From CAYRNR01 sp964425605 (GTDB lineage: Bacteria > Myxococcota_A > UBA796 > UBA9615 > CAYRNR01), in the NCBI GenBank assembly GCA_964425605.1, contig CAYRNR010000007.1, forward strand, positions 45,423-109,422: a stretch of 64,000 bases of DNA, in the 5' to 3' direction. Positions 18,948 to 26,653 of the stretch are shown in pieces; position 1 is the first letter of the stretch; each line of letters opens with the position of its first letter. Below the pieces are notes generated by a model that had not been told where the DNA came from, made no database searches, and saw only the letters and a program-made list of their open reading frames with translations. A program made the translations under genes and the position numbers.

Positions 18948-21900
18948 CTACTTCTGGCGGCGTTTCTTTCCTCGTTTTCTCTTCGCAGATTTAGCAGGCT
19001 TCCGTGTGCGCCTTGATAGTTTTTCCTCTTCCGTGGTCGTTTTTCCGGGAGTGGCGGGCAACACTCCCTGCGAAGGGCGCTGCTGGGCCGAAATATGCGA
19101 CATTACTTCAGAAACATGCTGAAGTTGCTGATTGTATTGAGCAGTCTTTGGGTGCCTCTTTCCAAGGGATTTCTTCGCGATGCTTGAGGCTTTCCGGAAG
19201 TGGAGAATTGCCTCGTCCAGCGAGCCCAAGGAGCCAAGTGTGATGCCGAGCGAATAGTGGATGTCGGCGGTCTTGGGGTGCTGGTGCCCCAACTCCGCGA
19301 GTGCGGTATCGAGAGCTGCATGCTTGTACGCTAGCGCGCGTGTGGGTTTGTTCAAGGCATCAAGCGTTTGCCCTAGCGCCACTAAACATGCGCAGGATTC
19401 GAGGGGTAGTTCTTTGGTGTGTAGCCTGAAGAATCGCTGCGCTCGCTCAAGGTGGTGTCGAGATTCTTCGTATTGCCCTGTCAAGGCGAGCGCCCCGCCA
19501 AGATTCGATAGAGCGACGGCAGTAAAGGGATGGTTTGTGCCGAAGACAGGAAGGCCTCTTTCCAGGACGGAACGGTGGAAGAATAGAGCATCTCTCTCTC
19601 TGCCAAGAGCACTCAGTGTATTCGCGATACAGTTGCCAGTCTGGAGGAAAGCGGAGAGCGAACATCGAGAATCCGTCCCTCTGATACGCCATGCAATATT
19701 GTATTGTTCTAGAGCAGCTTCATACTTCACTTTATGATGGTAAACGAGCCCTAGGTCATTGTGCGCTTCTGCTGTTCTCAGAGCGTCCGGACCAAAAGCC
19801 TTCGTGCAGAAGCCAAGAGCACGTTCGCCCTGTTTCTCAGCCGCTTCCAGTCTCCCGAGACGCACGTTGATCGTCGTGGAACTGGAAAGTGCAGCGGCCA
19901 TTGTCTTGGACCCGGCGGAATCGGTTCCAGCGTAGCCGTCGGTATCTAGTTCGAGTACCTGACCAACTAAATCGAGTGCGTCCGAATATCGAGCCTGGAG
20001 TTCTAGCGCTTGCGCCAAGGACAATCGGTATTGCGCAATGGCGACAGCGTCCGTGAAATTGGAGAGAGCCTCATCGAGAGCTGGCTCGAGGTATTGGCGA
20101 CGGGCTCTGTTTGTTTGACCGACACTGAGCAGATGAAGCCCGAGAAAACGGTACAGCTCCGGCCAAACACCATCGAATCCAAGCTCTCTGGAGCCACGAG
20201 CGAGTTCGTTGAGTCCGTCGAAGTCCGCACTGATTGGTCTAGAGTCTTCGTAGGTAGATTCTATGGCGAGCCATTTCGTCGCACCTTGGGCCATGCAACG
20301 ATGAAACTCGGGATTGTTTCTGGTGCTGAGGCGCTGTTTCTCGACCTCTTGCAGGAACGGATGAATCTGCACCCGCCCGTCCTCGCTCAGCCGCAGCAGG
20401 CTCATGTTCACCGCGCCGCCGACGAGGTGGCGAGCGTCGTCCATGTCCTCGATGCCCGCCATCTCCACGAGCAGGCCCCTGGAGACGGAGCGGACGGGCC
20501 ACATGGCCATGATCTCCACGAGGAGGAGGACCCCGTGCGTGTCCTGTAGCACGTCGCGATTTAGCGCCAGAGTCGCCTTGACACTGGCCACATGACGGGT
20601 TCCCGGGGTGGGCGTTTTGGTGTCTAGCCCGTGGGCGTCAAGGCCCTTGCGGCGGAACATGTCAAGGTACTGCGCGACGCTGGTGACCTTGCGGTGTTCG
20701 CGGAGGTAGGAGCCGGCGAGCTCCAGGGCGAGGGGGAAGTTGCACAGCTCCTCGCACAGCTGGTCCAAGGAGCTGGCGTCGAGGCCCGGATCGTTCGCGT
20801 CCAGCCCGGCCGTCTGGAGCAACAGCGTGCGCGCGTGTTCGGGGGAGAGTTCCTCGAGCCGGACCGGCTCGTACGGCGGCGGCAGCTCGTGGCGCGAGGT
20901 GACGAGGATTCGTGGCTGGCTGCGACCGGGAAGCAGGCGGTCCATGTCCTGGCCCGCGTCCACGTTGTCCAGGACCAGCAGATAGGCCTCGTGGCTGTCG
21001 AGCCACTGGCGGGCGAGGCCGACGAGGTTCTCCTGTTTGTCCTCGTCGGGGTAGCCGAGTTCTCGCACGGAGAAACTGGCGAGCTGGGGCTCGAGGGGCT
21101 CGTTGGCGGTGAACCACACCACTCCGTTGGCGTACTGATCTCGGTACCGATGGGCGTACTCGACGGCGAGCTGGGTCTTGCCGATGCCGCCCAGGCCGTG
21201 GATGTTGGCGGCCTGGCCCACCACGGTCCGTCGGCCGGCCTCGAGCAGGTCGTGAACCTGCGCCAGGAGGTCGTCGCGCCCGACGAAGGTGTCGCGCTTG
21301 GACCGGAACGGCACGTTGAACGGGACGCGGTCGACCCCGGGCGTGGACCGCCCTGGTGGCGGGGACGCGCTATGCGGGCCCGCGGGTGCTTCGGGCTGAG
21401 TCGTCGCGGGTGGAGCGAGCGGAGCCGGGAGGTCGTTCTCCAGCTGGAGCACGGGTTGGCCATCGCCGTTCAGCAGCCAGCGGCTTTCCTTGACCAGCGA
21501 TTCGGGGGCGCCGGCGACGATGTGGGGAATCTCCCGCAAGCCGCGGTGACGCAGGAGGTGGGCCTCTCGGCTCCCGTCGGGGTTGCCCTCGATGAGCTTC
21601 ACGCGGTGTTCCGTGTGATCGCCGAGGGCGGCGACGAACTCGCTCAGGAGTTCGTCGAGCGCGGTTTGCAGCACGGGATTGATGCACGCGTAGTAGCTGT
21701 CGCCGAACTCCAGCTTGAGGCGCTTGCCCCCGACCTCGAAGTCCTCTGCGTGCGATCCTGCGTTGCGGCAGTTCACCAGCGCGAAGAAGAACGTGCTGAG
21801 CGACGTGTTGCCCTGGCTCTCTTTGCCGTCCTTGCGAACCAGCGGGACCAATGCGTCGTAGTTCAGATGGCGGTGAGCCTTGGGCTCTGGATGGGTCGTC

Positions 21901-22304
21901 CAGATCTCCTTGATGGCGTCCCACGAGCCGACGAAGTCCTTGATCGCCATGCGCCGTCGGCTCTTCCCGAGGGGGAGCGGCTGCAAGATTGCGGATTGTT
22001 CGAGGGAACGCCAGTACGCAAGGGCGAGGGTGGCGTTGTCGCCGAACGACGGCTTTCCCTTGTCACGCAGCTCGGAGAGCAGAGCCTCCACCTTCTCGTC
22101 GGCCTGGCCTCCTTCACGTCGCAGGAGATACTCGGCCCGGACGATCATCCCGACGTACTTCACGGTCGCCTTGCCGAGGTCGAGCAGGCCGTCGTGGCGC
22201 TCGTGGGCGCTGCCCGCCTTGAGCGCGCGCTGGTAGGCCTGGGCCAGGCCCCGGGGGAGGCGGCTCATGAGAGCGTCTGCAGTGGGCTCCTTCAGTTCGG
22301 CCAT
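18948..22304 (-). CDS. STAND NTPase: HEPN-like N-terminus, NB-ARC, TPR repeats
   Basis: This 1118-residue protein has the order of an NLR-like sensor. The N-terminal helical region contains FFFALVNCRNAGSHAEDF, where R180-N-x3-H185 fits the RNase motif of HEPN domains. After a Pro-rich linker comes an NB-ARC module: IHGLGGIGKTQLAVEYAHRY (Walker A near 370), LLVLDNVD (Walker B), RILVTSRH, and NFPLALELAGSYL (the GLPLA-type motif). The C-terminal half is kinesin-light-chain-like TPRs ending in a Lys/Arg-rich tail. STAND proteins oligomerise after ligand sensing and activate an effector; here that would be the N-terminal domain. The C-terminal coding part (about 18950-20350) is much richer in A/T than everything around it. 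The NB-ARC and TPR calls are firm; HEPN is tentative. Confidence 0.85.
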   Translation of the reverse strand: MAELKEPTADALMSRLPRGLAQAYQRALKAGSAHERHDGLLDLGKATVKYVGMIVRAEYLLRREGGQADEKVEALLSELRDKGKPSFGDNATLALAYWRSLEQSAILQPLPLGKSRRRMAIKDFVGSWDAIKEIWTTHPEPKAHRHLNYDALVPLVRKDGKESQGNTSLSTFFFALVNCRNAGSHAEDFEVGGKRLKLEFGDSYYACINPVLQTALDELLSEFVAALGDHTEHRVKLIEGNPDGSREAHLLRHRGLREIPHIVAGAPESLVKESRWLLNGDGQPVLQLENDLPAPLAPPATTQPEAPAGPHSASPPPGRSTPGVDRVPFNVPFRSKRDTFVGRDDLLAQVHDLLEAGRRTVVGQAANIHGLGGIGKTQLAVEYAHRYRDQYANGVVWFTANEPLEPQLASFSVRELGYPDEDKQENLVGLARQWLDSHEAYLLVLDNVDAGQDMDRLLPGRSQPRILVTSRHELPPPYEPVRLEELSPEHARTLLLQTAGLDANDPGLDASSLDQLCEELCNFPLALELAGSYLREHRKVTSVAQYLDMFRRKGLDAHGLDTKTPTPGTRHVASVKATLALNRDVLQDTHGVLLLVEIMAMWPVRSVSRGLLVEMAGIEDMDDARHLVGGAVNMSLLRLSEDGRVQIHPFLQEVEKQRLSTRNNPEFHRCMAQGATKWLAIESTYEDSRPISADFDGLNELARGSRELGFDGVWPELYRFLGLHLLSVGQTNRARRQYLEPALDEALSNFTDAVAIAQYRLSLAQALELQARYSDALDLVGQVLELDTDGYAGTDSAGSKTMAAALSSSTTINVRLGRLEAAEKQGERALGFCTKAFGPDALRTAEAHNDLGLVYHHKVKYEAALEQYNIAWRIRGTDSRCSLSAFLQTGNCIANTLSALGRERDALFFHRSVLERGLPVFGTNHPFTAVALSNLGGALALTGQYEESRHHLERAQRFFRLHTKELPLESCACLVALGQTLDALNKPTRALAYKHAALDTALAELGHQHPKTADIHYSLGITLGSLGSLDEAILHFRKASSIAKKSLGKRHPKTAQYNQQLQHVSEVMSHISAQQRPSQGVLPATPGKTTTEEEKLSRRTRKPAKSAKRKRGKKRRQK

Positions 22305-22399
22305 GGACTCGATGATACCCCTCCGGTGTGGCCAGTCCCACCGGCCTGCGGAGGCCACGACGGTGCGCGAGATTCCTTCTGACAGGGGAGCCCATCGGG

Positions 22400-22416
22400 A
22401 CGGCGTCGGACGCCGT
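22400..22416. promoter_or_regulatory. GC-rich palindrome in a divergent intergenic region
   Basis: The 174-base gap between the two divergent genes (starts 22304 and 22479) contains an almost perfect dyad. ACGGCGTC and GACGCCGT flank a single central G. Its position about 65 bases before the membrane-protein start suits an operator for one or both genes, or a hairpin in the leader RNA. No -35/-10 pair is obvious nearby. Confidence 0.35.
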
Positions 22417-22478
22417 TGTCAGCAAGCGGCGCTCGACGCGTCTGGAACACCGGACGAGCCGCCCGAGGAGGTGTCGAG

Positions 22479-22973
22479 ATGGGTCTGTCGAGCCTGCTGT
22501 CGCTGGGGATGACGTTTCTGTACTACCTGACCGTGATCGGCGCCATCTTGCTGATCCTCGGATGGGTGCGAGCGCGGTTCCCGGGTGTGGGGCTGGTGGG
22601 GACGCTGTTGCTGTCGTTGCTGCTCAGCCCGTTCATCGGGGCGATCGCGCGGTACCTTCCCTGGTGGGCGCTGCTGATCACCGGGTCCATCGGAGCCTGG
22701 CAGACCTACCTGCTGTTGCAGCGCCTGCTCGGGTTTGGCGGGGTGCGTGCGCGTCATCGACCCGTCCGCCGCCGCCCCGGGTTCGGCGCCGCCCTCGCGG
22801 TCGTGCGCCGGGCGTGGCTGTGGATGGGCACCCTGTTCGTTCGCCGTCGTCCCGTGCGCCCCCCGACGCGAGTGGTAGCTCCGGTTCGTCGCCCTGTGCG
22901 TCCAGCGACGTGCCCGCGGCCAACCCAGCCCGCCTGGCGAGATCACGGGGGACCCTGGCCGGATCCCATGTGA
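22479..22973 (+). CDS. Small membrane protein, 164 residues
   Basis: Two or three hydrophobic helices occupy the first 90 residues (TFLYYLTVIGAILLILGWV; VGTLLLSLLLSPFIGAI; WALLITGSIGAW). A very basic, Pro/Arg-rich cytoplasmic tail follows. No family is recognised. The ATG at 22479 is chosen because it follows GAGGTG closely and begins directly with the membrane segments. It opens the long rightward operon. Confidence 0.65.
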   Translation: MGLSSLLSLGMTFLYYLTVIGAILLILGWVRARFPGVGLVGTLLLSLLLSPFIGAIARYLPWWALLITGSIGAWQTYLLLQRLLGFGGVRARHRPVRRRPGFGAALAVVRRAWLWMGTLFVRRRPVRPPTRVVAPVRRPVRPATCPRPTQPAWRDHGGPWPDPM

Positions 22974-23055
22974 GGCCGCGAGTGATTTCCCCACGGAGTT
23001 CGCGTGAGATACGCTTTGTCTGCCGCATCCAGTTCGCGGTGAGAAGGGGGGGGCG

Positions 23056-25161
23056 ATGCCGAAAAAACCCGACGTGCCCGTGAGGGCCCGCTTCGTCGCG
23101 GTGTTCGAGGCGCCTCACTCAGGTCCCGGACTCGAGTCGCCCGCGGCCGCGTTCCAGGAGATGTCCTTCATCCGCAACCGTGAAGGGGACCGGGCACCGT
23201 TGTGGGAGCCCATGGAGCACCGCAAGCCGCTGCTGAAACGGCTGGAGGAGTCCGCGCGCGGGTTCTTCGAGGAATCGATCCAGCCCTATCGCCTCGGCTT
23301 CAGCTTTCGCCAGGAGTCGGTGCTCTGGCAGCACCCGGCGCCGGGCTGGGCCAGGGAGACGCCCTCCCTCGAACCGGCATTGCACGAGCACGGAAGCGGA
23401 CACTTCTTCTCGTTCCAGCTCTCCGACGTCGAGGCGTGGGTTTTCCCCGAAGGGATCGTGACGCTCGTGGTCACCCTGGAACCGGGATTCGAGGTGACCC
23501 ACGAGAATGCGGGCGTGGCTGCGGAGTTGCTCGTCCGGGTGGCCTCGGACGCGGGCCATTTCCACCGGCGGTTCCGCAACCAACGTGATCTCGACAGCGC
23601 CGTGGGCCGTTTGCAGGCCAACGAAGGGAGCGCCCTGTTCTCCAGCCTGTGTGGCGGCCAGGTCAGGACGCGAAACCTCGTGCGATCCCTGGTCCCCGAT
23701 GGATTCGTGCAGAAGGGGAGCCTCCGTCCGGCGATCTTCGTGCGCACGCCGTGGACAGGCCCATACGGGCCTTTGCCACAGGAGGAAGCCGGCAGCCTGG
23801 TCAGGATGTCCAAAGGGCTCGGCGCCACCGCCACGCTCTCGGATGATCTGGTGAGCGATGCTCTGTACACCGACGGCAGGGAGAACGTGACGTTCTGTCT
23901 GACGCCCGAAGGCGCCGGCTGCTGGGTCCAGGCCCGGGAAGAGGATCGCTTCTTCAGTGAGGGCAACTTCGGAAAGAGCTGGGACTACAAGTACCTCGCG
24001 CTGTTCCTGCTGGCGGTGGCGGAGTCCTTCTCCGTCGCTCGGCTGGAGCGCCGCGCCGCCGCGGCCGTCCTGAAGGGGCAGGATCTGGACCAGCTGCTCG
24101 GGGGGTGCGCGCTGCTGGAGATGGTGACCGCCGAGGGGCCCTCCCGGGTGGCACACCACAACCAGTTCTTCGCTCGGGCCAAGGCCGTGCTGGGCATCGA
24201 GGACAGCCTGCAGCGCCTCCTCGAACATCGGCGCCGGGCCCCCGCCGCTTCTGGCCCTTCTCGTCCCCCCCGTCGCCGCCCCCGCGAGCGAGCCCTCCTG
24301 GAGGATGTGCTGGCAGCGACCACCGACTGGTTCGCGGAGCCTCCGAGAATCGCCTACCCAAGCGGCTGGTTGCCGCACAACCTCGGGCACGGTCCCCTGG
24401 ATACGGCGCTGTGCGACCGTATCGGGACGAACCTGGCCACCTCGCCCGCGCTGCAGTCGTCCGAGCACCACGCGCCCGTCCGGCCCGAAGATCTCGCCAC
24501 GGAGCTCACCATCCATCGATACCTGGTGAAGACCTGGTTCCCCTGGATGCCGGATCGTTGGTGGCGTTCGGAAGGCTCCGCCCTCGCGCTGCACGAGTCG
24601 CTGAAGACCGTGATCGGGGACAGCAGCAATCATCTCGCTGCGAGTGGCCGCCCCCTCTCGGTGGCCGGAGCCTACATCGTGCTGTGCAACACGGTCGCGT
24701 GCTCGGTGGGCGTCGGCCGCAGTGACGCGCTCGACGGATGCCTGATCGAGGACTGGGAACACGTGCGCTTCCCCAGAGCCCCGCTGATGCCCCCCCAGGA
24801 TCCGGACGCGGCCTACCAGTCGCTGGTCTATCTGGAGCGATTCCTGGATGACGTCCTCCAGCCCATGAAGGGTGTCCTGGCCGCGTCCAACGTCGTCGAG
24901 GCGCGGCTCCCCGAAGGGGCTCGTGGTCGGGAACTCCTCGTGCGCCTTGTGCGACAGTTCGACACGGACGCTCTGGGGCAAGGGGTCGGCTCCATGGTGG
25001 CGGATCTGCTGAGAAACGGGCACGTGCCCGGCCTGGGCCCGACGGCGTCGGCCCTCGTGCACCTGCACCTGGCCATGCTCCCGTGCCGTTGCGGCGCAGG
25101 CACGGCCGGAGCGGTCGTGATCCGGGAAAACGGCATCAAGCTGGTCGCAGGGGAGGACTAG
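23056..25161 (+). CDS. Large hypothetical protein, 701 residues
   Basis: No family is recognised. The N-terminal third is rich in aromatic residues and beta strands (GHFFSFQLSDVEAWVFPEGIV is split around such strands). A Pro/Arg linker near residue 410 divides it from a C-terminal helical half with repeated Trp and Pro. There is no signal peptide and no clear transmembrane helix, so it is probably cytoplasmic. The stop lies 2 bases before the next start. Its size and the coupling to the REC-like and decarboxylase genes suggest a scaffold or sensor of that operon, but nothing in the sequence shows its activity. Confidence 0.7.
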   Translation: MPKKPDVPVRARFVAVFEAPHSGPGLESPAAAFQEMSFIRNREGDRAPLWEPMEHRKPLLKRLEESARGFFEESIQPYRLGFSFRQESVLWQHPAPGWARETPSLEPALHEHGSGHFFSFQLSDVEAWVFPEGIVTLVVTLEPGFEVTHENAGVAAELLVRVASDAGHFHRRFRNQRDLDSAVGRLQANEGSALFSSLCGGQVRTRNLVRSLVPDGFVQKGSLRPAIFVRTPWTGPYGPLPQEEAGSLVRMSKGLGATATLSDDLVSDALYTDGRENVTFCLTPEGAGCWVQAREEDRFFSEGNFGKSWDYKYLALFLLAVAESFSVARLERRAAAAVLKGQDLDQLLGGCALLEMVTAEGPSRVAHHNQFFARAKAVLGIEDSLQRLLEHRRRAPAASGPSRPPRRRPRERALLEDVLAATTDWFAEPPRIAYPSGWLPHNLGHGPLDTALCDRIGTNLATSPALQSSEHHAPVRPEDLATELTIHRYLVKTWFPWMPDRWWRSEGSALALHESLKTVIGDSSNHLAASGRPLSVAGAYIVLCNTVACSVGVGRSDALDGCLIEDWEHVRFPRAPLMPPQDPDAAYQSLVYLERFLDDVLQPMKGVLAASNVVEARLPEGARGRELLVRLVRQFDTDALGQGVGSMVADLLRNGHVPGLGPTASALVHLHLAMLPCRCGAGTAGAVVIRENGIKLVAGED

Positions 25162-25163
25162 AG

Positions 25164-26012
25164 ATGCACGTGCTGGTGGTGTGCCAGGACCCGCGCGCCG
25201 ACGCCATTGCGCGTCGGGTGAACGCGCTGGCGTCCTGCTACCGCGTGAGCGTGGATCGGTGGGGGACGAACTTCTACCGGTTCGTCCAGGATCGCTGGGA
25301 CCTCGCGGATAGCGACGTACCCCGGCGATTCGACCTGGTGTTCCTGCACGAAGCGGACGCGGGGCACTGCGAGAATGCCGTCCTGGAAGAGGCGGGCGTG
25401 GTCGCGCGGTTCACCACGCCGGGGCTCCCCGACGAGGCCGAGGCCAATGACGCTGCGGTCCATCACCTGGGTGCCGGCACGACGCCCATCGTCGTTCGAG
25501 GGATCGAGCTGGCCATCATCGAGCCGTTTCCCCACGACGCGACCTTGTGTCCGATCACCTCCGCAGACGTCGTCGCGCTGCTGAATCTTGCGACGGGCAA
25601 GGCCCCACGGCTGCCCCGGTGCTGCCTGTCCGTCCGTTCAACAAACGACGTGCACGCTCTGCTGGCGATCGGGGTTCGCCTCGAGGGTTGGTTGTTGCTG
25701 GATGCCCGCGGTGAGTTCGACGAAGGGGCGCGCCCGCTGTTCGGACCCGGTGGCTGGTTCGAATCGACCGAGGCCGCCCGGACCCGGTTCGTCGACGCCT
25801 CGTCGGCGGGTACGAATGCCGGAACCGCCGACGCGCTGCGGCTCGTCTGGGATCTGATCGAAGGCGGAGGCAAGTGCGCCGAGCTGGACGCGACGACGCT
25901 GGACCGGGAGCAGTTGAGGAGCCTCATCCATTCGGCCCACGAGGAGTTCGAGGACAGGTGGCGCGGGATCGGGGCTGGGTGGGGGCGCGCGGAAGGACCG
26001 GGAGCGGAATAG
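25164..26012 (+). CDS. Hypothetical protein with receiver-like N-terminus
   Basis: The first 110 residues of this 282-residue protein look like a flavodoxin-type alpha/beta fold reminiscent of a degenerate receiver domain. MHVLVVCQDPRADAIARRV would be beta1-alpha1 and FDLVFLHEAD would be beta3 with an acidic residue at its end. The remainder is unrecognised. It begins 2 bases after the upstream gene and precedes another unknown and the decarboxylase that has a genuine receiver domain. A role in the same signalling path is plausible but inferred. The receiver resemblance is weak. Confidence 0.6.
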   Translation: MHVLVVCQDPRADAIARRVNALASCYRVSVDRWGTNFYRFVQDRWDLADSDVPRRFDLVFLHEADAGHCENAVLEEAGVVARFTTPGLPDEAEANDAAVHHLGAGTTPIVVRGIELAIIEPFPHDATLCPITSADVVALLNLATGKAPRLPRCCLSVRSTNDVHALLAIGVRLEGWLLLDARGEFDEGARPLFGPGGWFESTEAARTRFVDASSAGTNAGTADALRLVWDLIEGGGKCAELDATTLDREQLRSLIHSAHEEFEDRWRGIGAGWGRAEGPGAE

Positions 26013-26020
26013 GCACACGC

Positions 26021-26653
26021 ATGCGCGGACTGCTGCACACGATCGCCCACTGGGAGACACCGCTGTACGCGGCGCAGCAACAGGTCCTGCGGGCCCTAGG
26101 CGTGGCGCTCGTGCCGACCGCGCGCGACCGCGCCCCCGGGAGCGACGACTACCTGCTGGTCCCCCGCACGATTCCCGCGGTGGGGAGCGGCCGGACCGAG
26201 CTGGCCAGGTCACCCCAGCATCTGGCGCGCGTGTGGCGACGCTGGTTCCGCGTCCCCGTGCAGAACTGGTTGATCGTCCTCGGGGGACCGGTGGGCGAGG
26301 GTGAATCGCCGCTTTGTCACCACCGGGGCATCGGCCTGACCGTGGCCAGTAGCGTCAGCGCGCTGGTGGAGGAGGCCTCGGAGATCCCCGATCTGCTGCC
26401 GCGCTCGGTGGTCGAGTCCATCGTGCTGCCGCAGGTGGTACACGAGATCCAGTTTCTGCTCCACGAGCTCAACGGCGAGGGGCCGCCGTCGGACGACCTC
26501 CTCGTCGCTGTCCGGGACTGTGCCTTGCGAGGGATACGAGATGGGATGGTCGAGCGCACCGAACGGCCCGTCGAGGCCCTCGAGCCGGTGGCTCTCGAGG
26601 AGCTCCTTCGGGCCATCCGAGCGCGATGCAAACAGGTGAAGGAGAACGAATGA
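26021..26653 (+). CDS. Hypothetical protein, 210 residues
   Basis: This protein belongs to no family I recognise. Several strands and helices alternate (DDYLLVPRTIPAVGSG; NWLIVLGGPVGEGE), and a long C-terminal helical part carries paired Glu/Arg. The ATG at 26021 is 8 bases after the previous stop, and its own stop overlaps the decarboxylase start (ATGA). This close coupling suggests a subunit or regulator of the decarboxylase. Confidence 0.65.
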   Translation: MRGLLHTIAHWETPLYAAQQQVLRALGVALVPTARDRAPGSDDYLLVPRTIPAVGSGRTELARSPQHLARVWRRWFRVPVQNWLIVLGGPVGEGESPLCHHRGIGLTVASSVSALVEEASEIPDLLPRSVVESIVLPQVVHEIQFLLHELNGEGPPSDDLLVAVRDCALRGIRDGMVERTERPVEALEPVALEELLRAIRARCKQVKENE

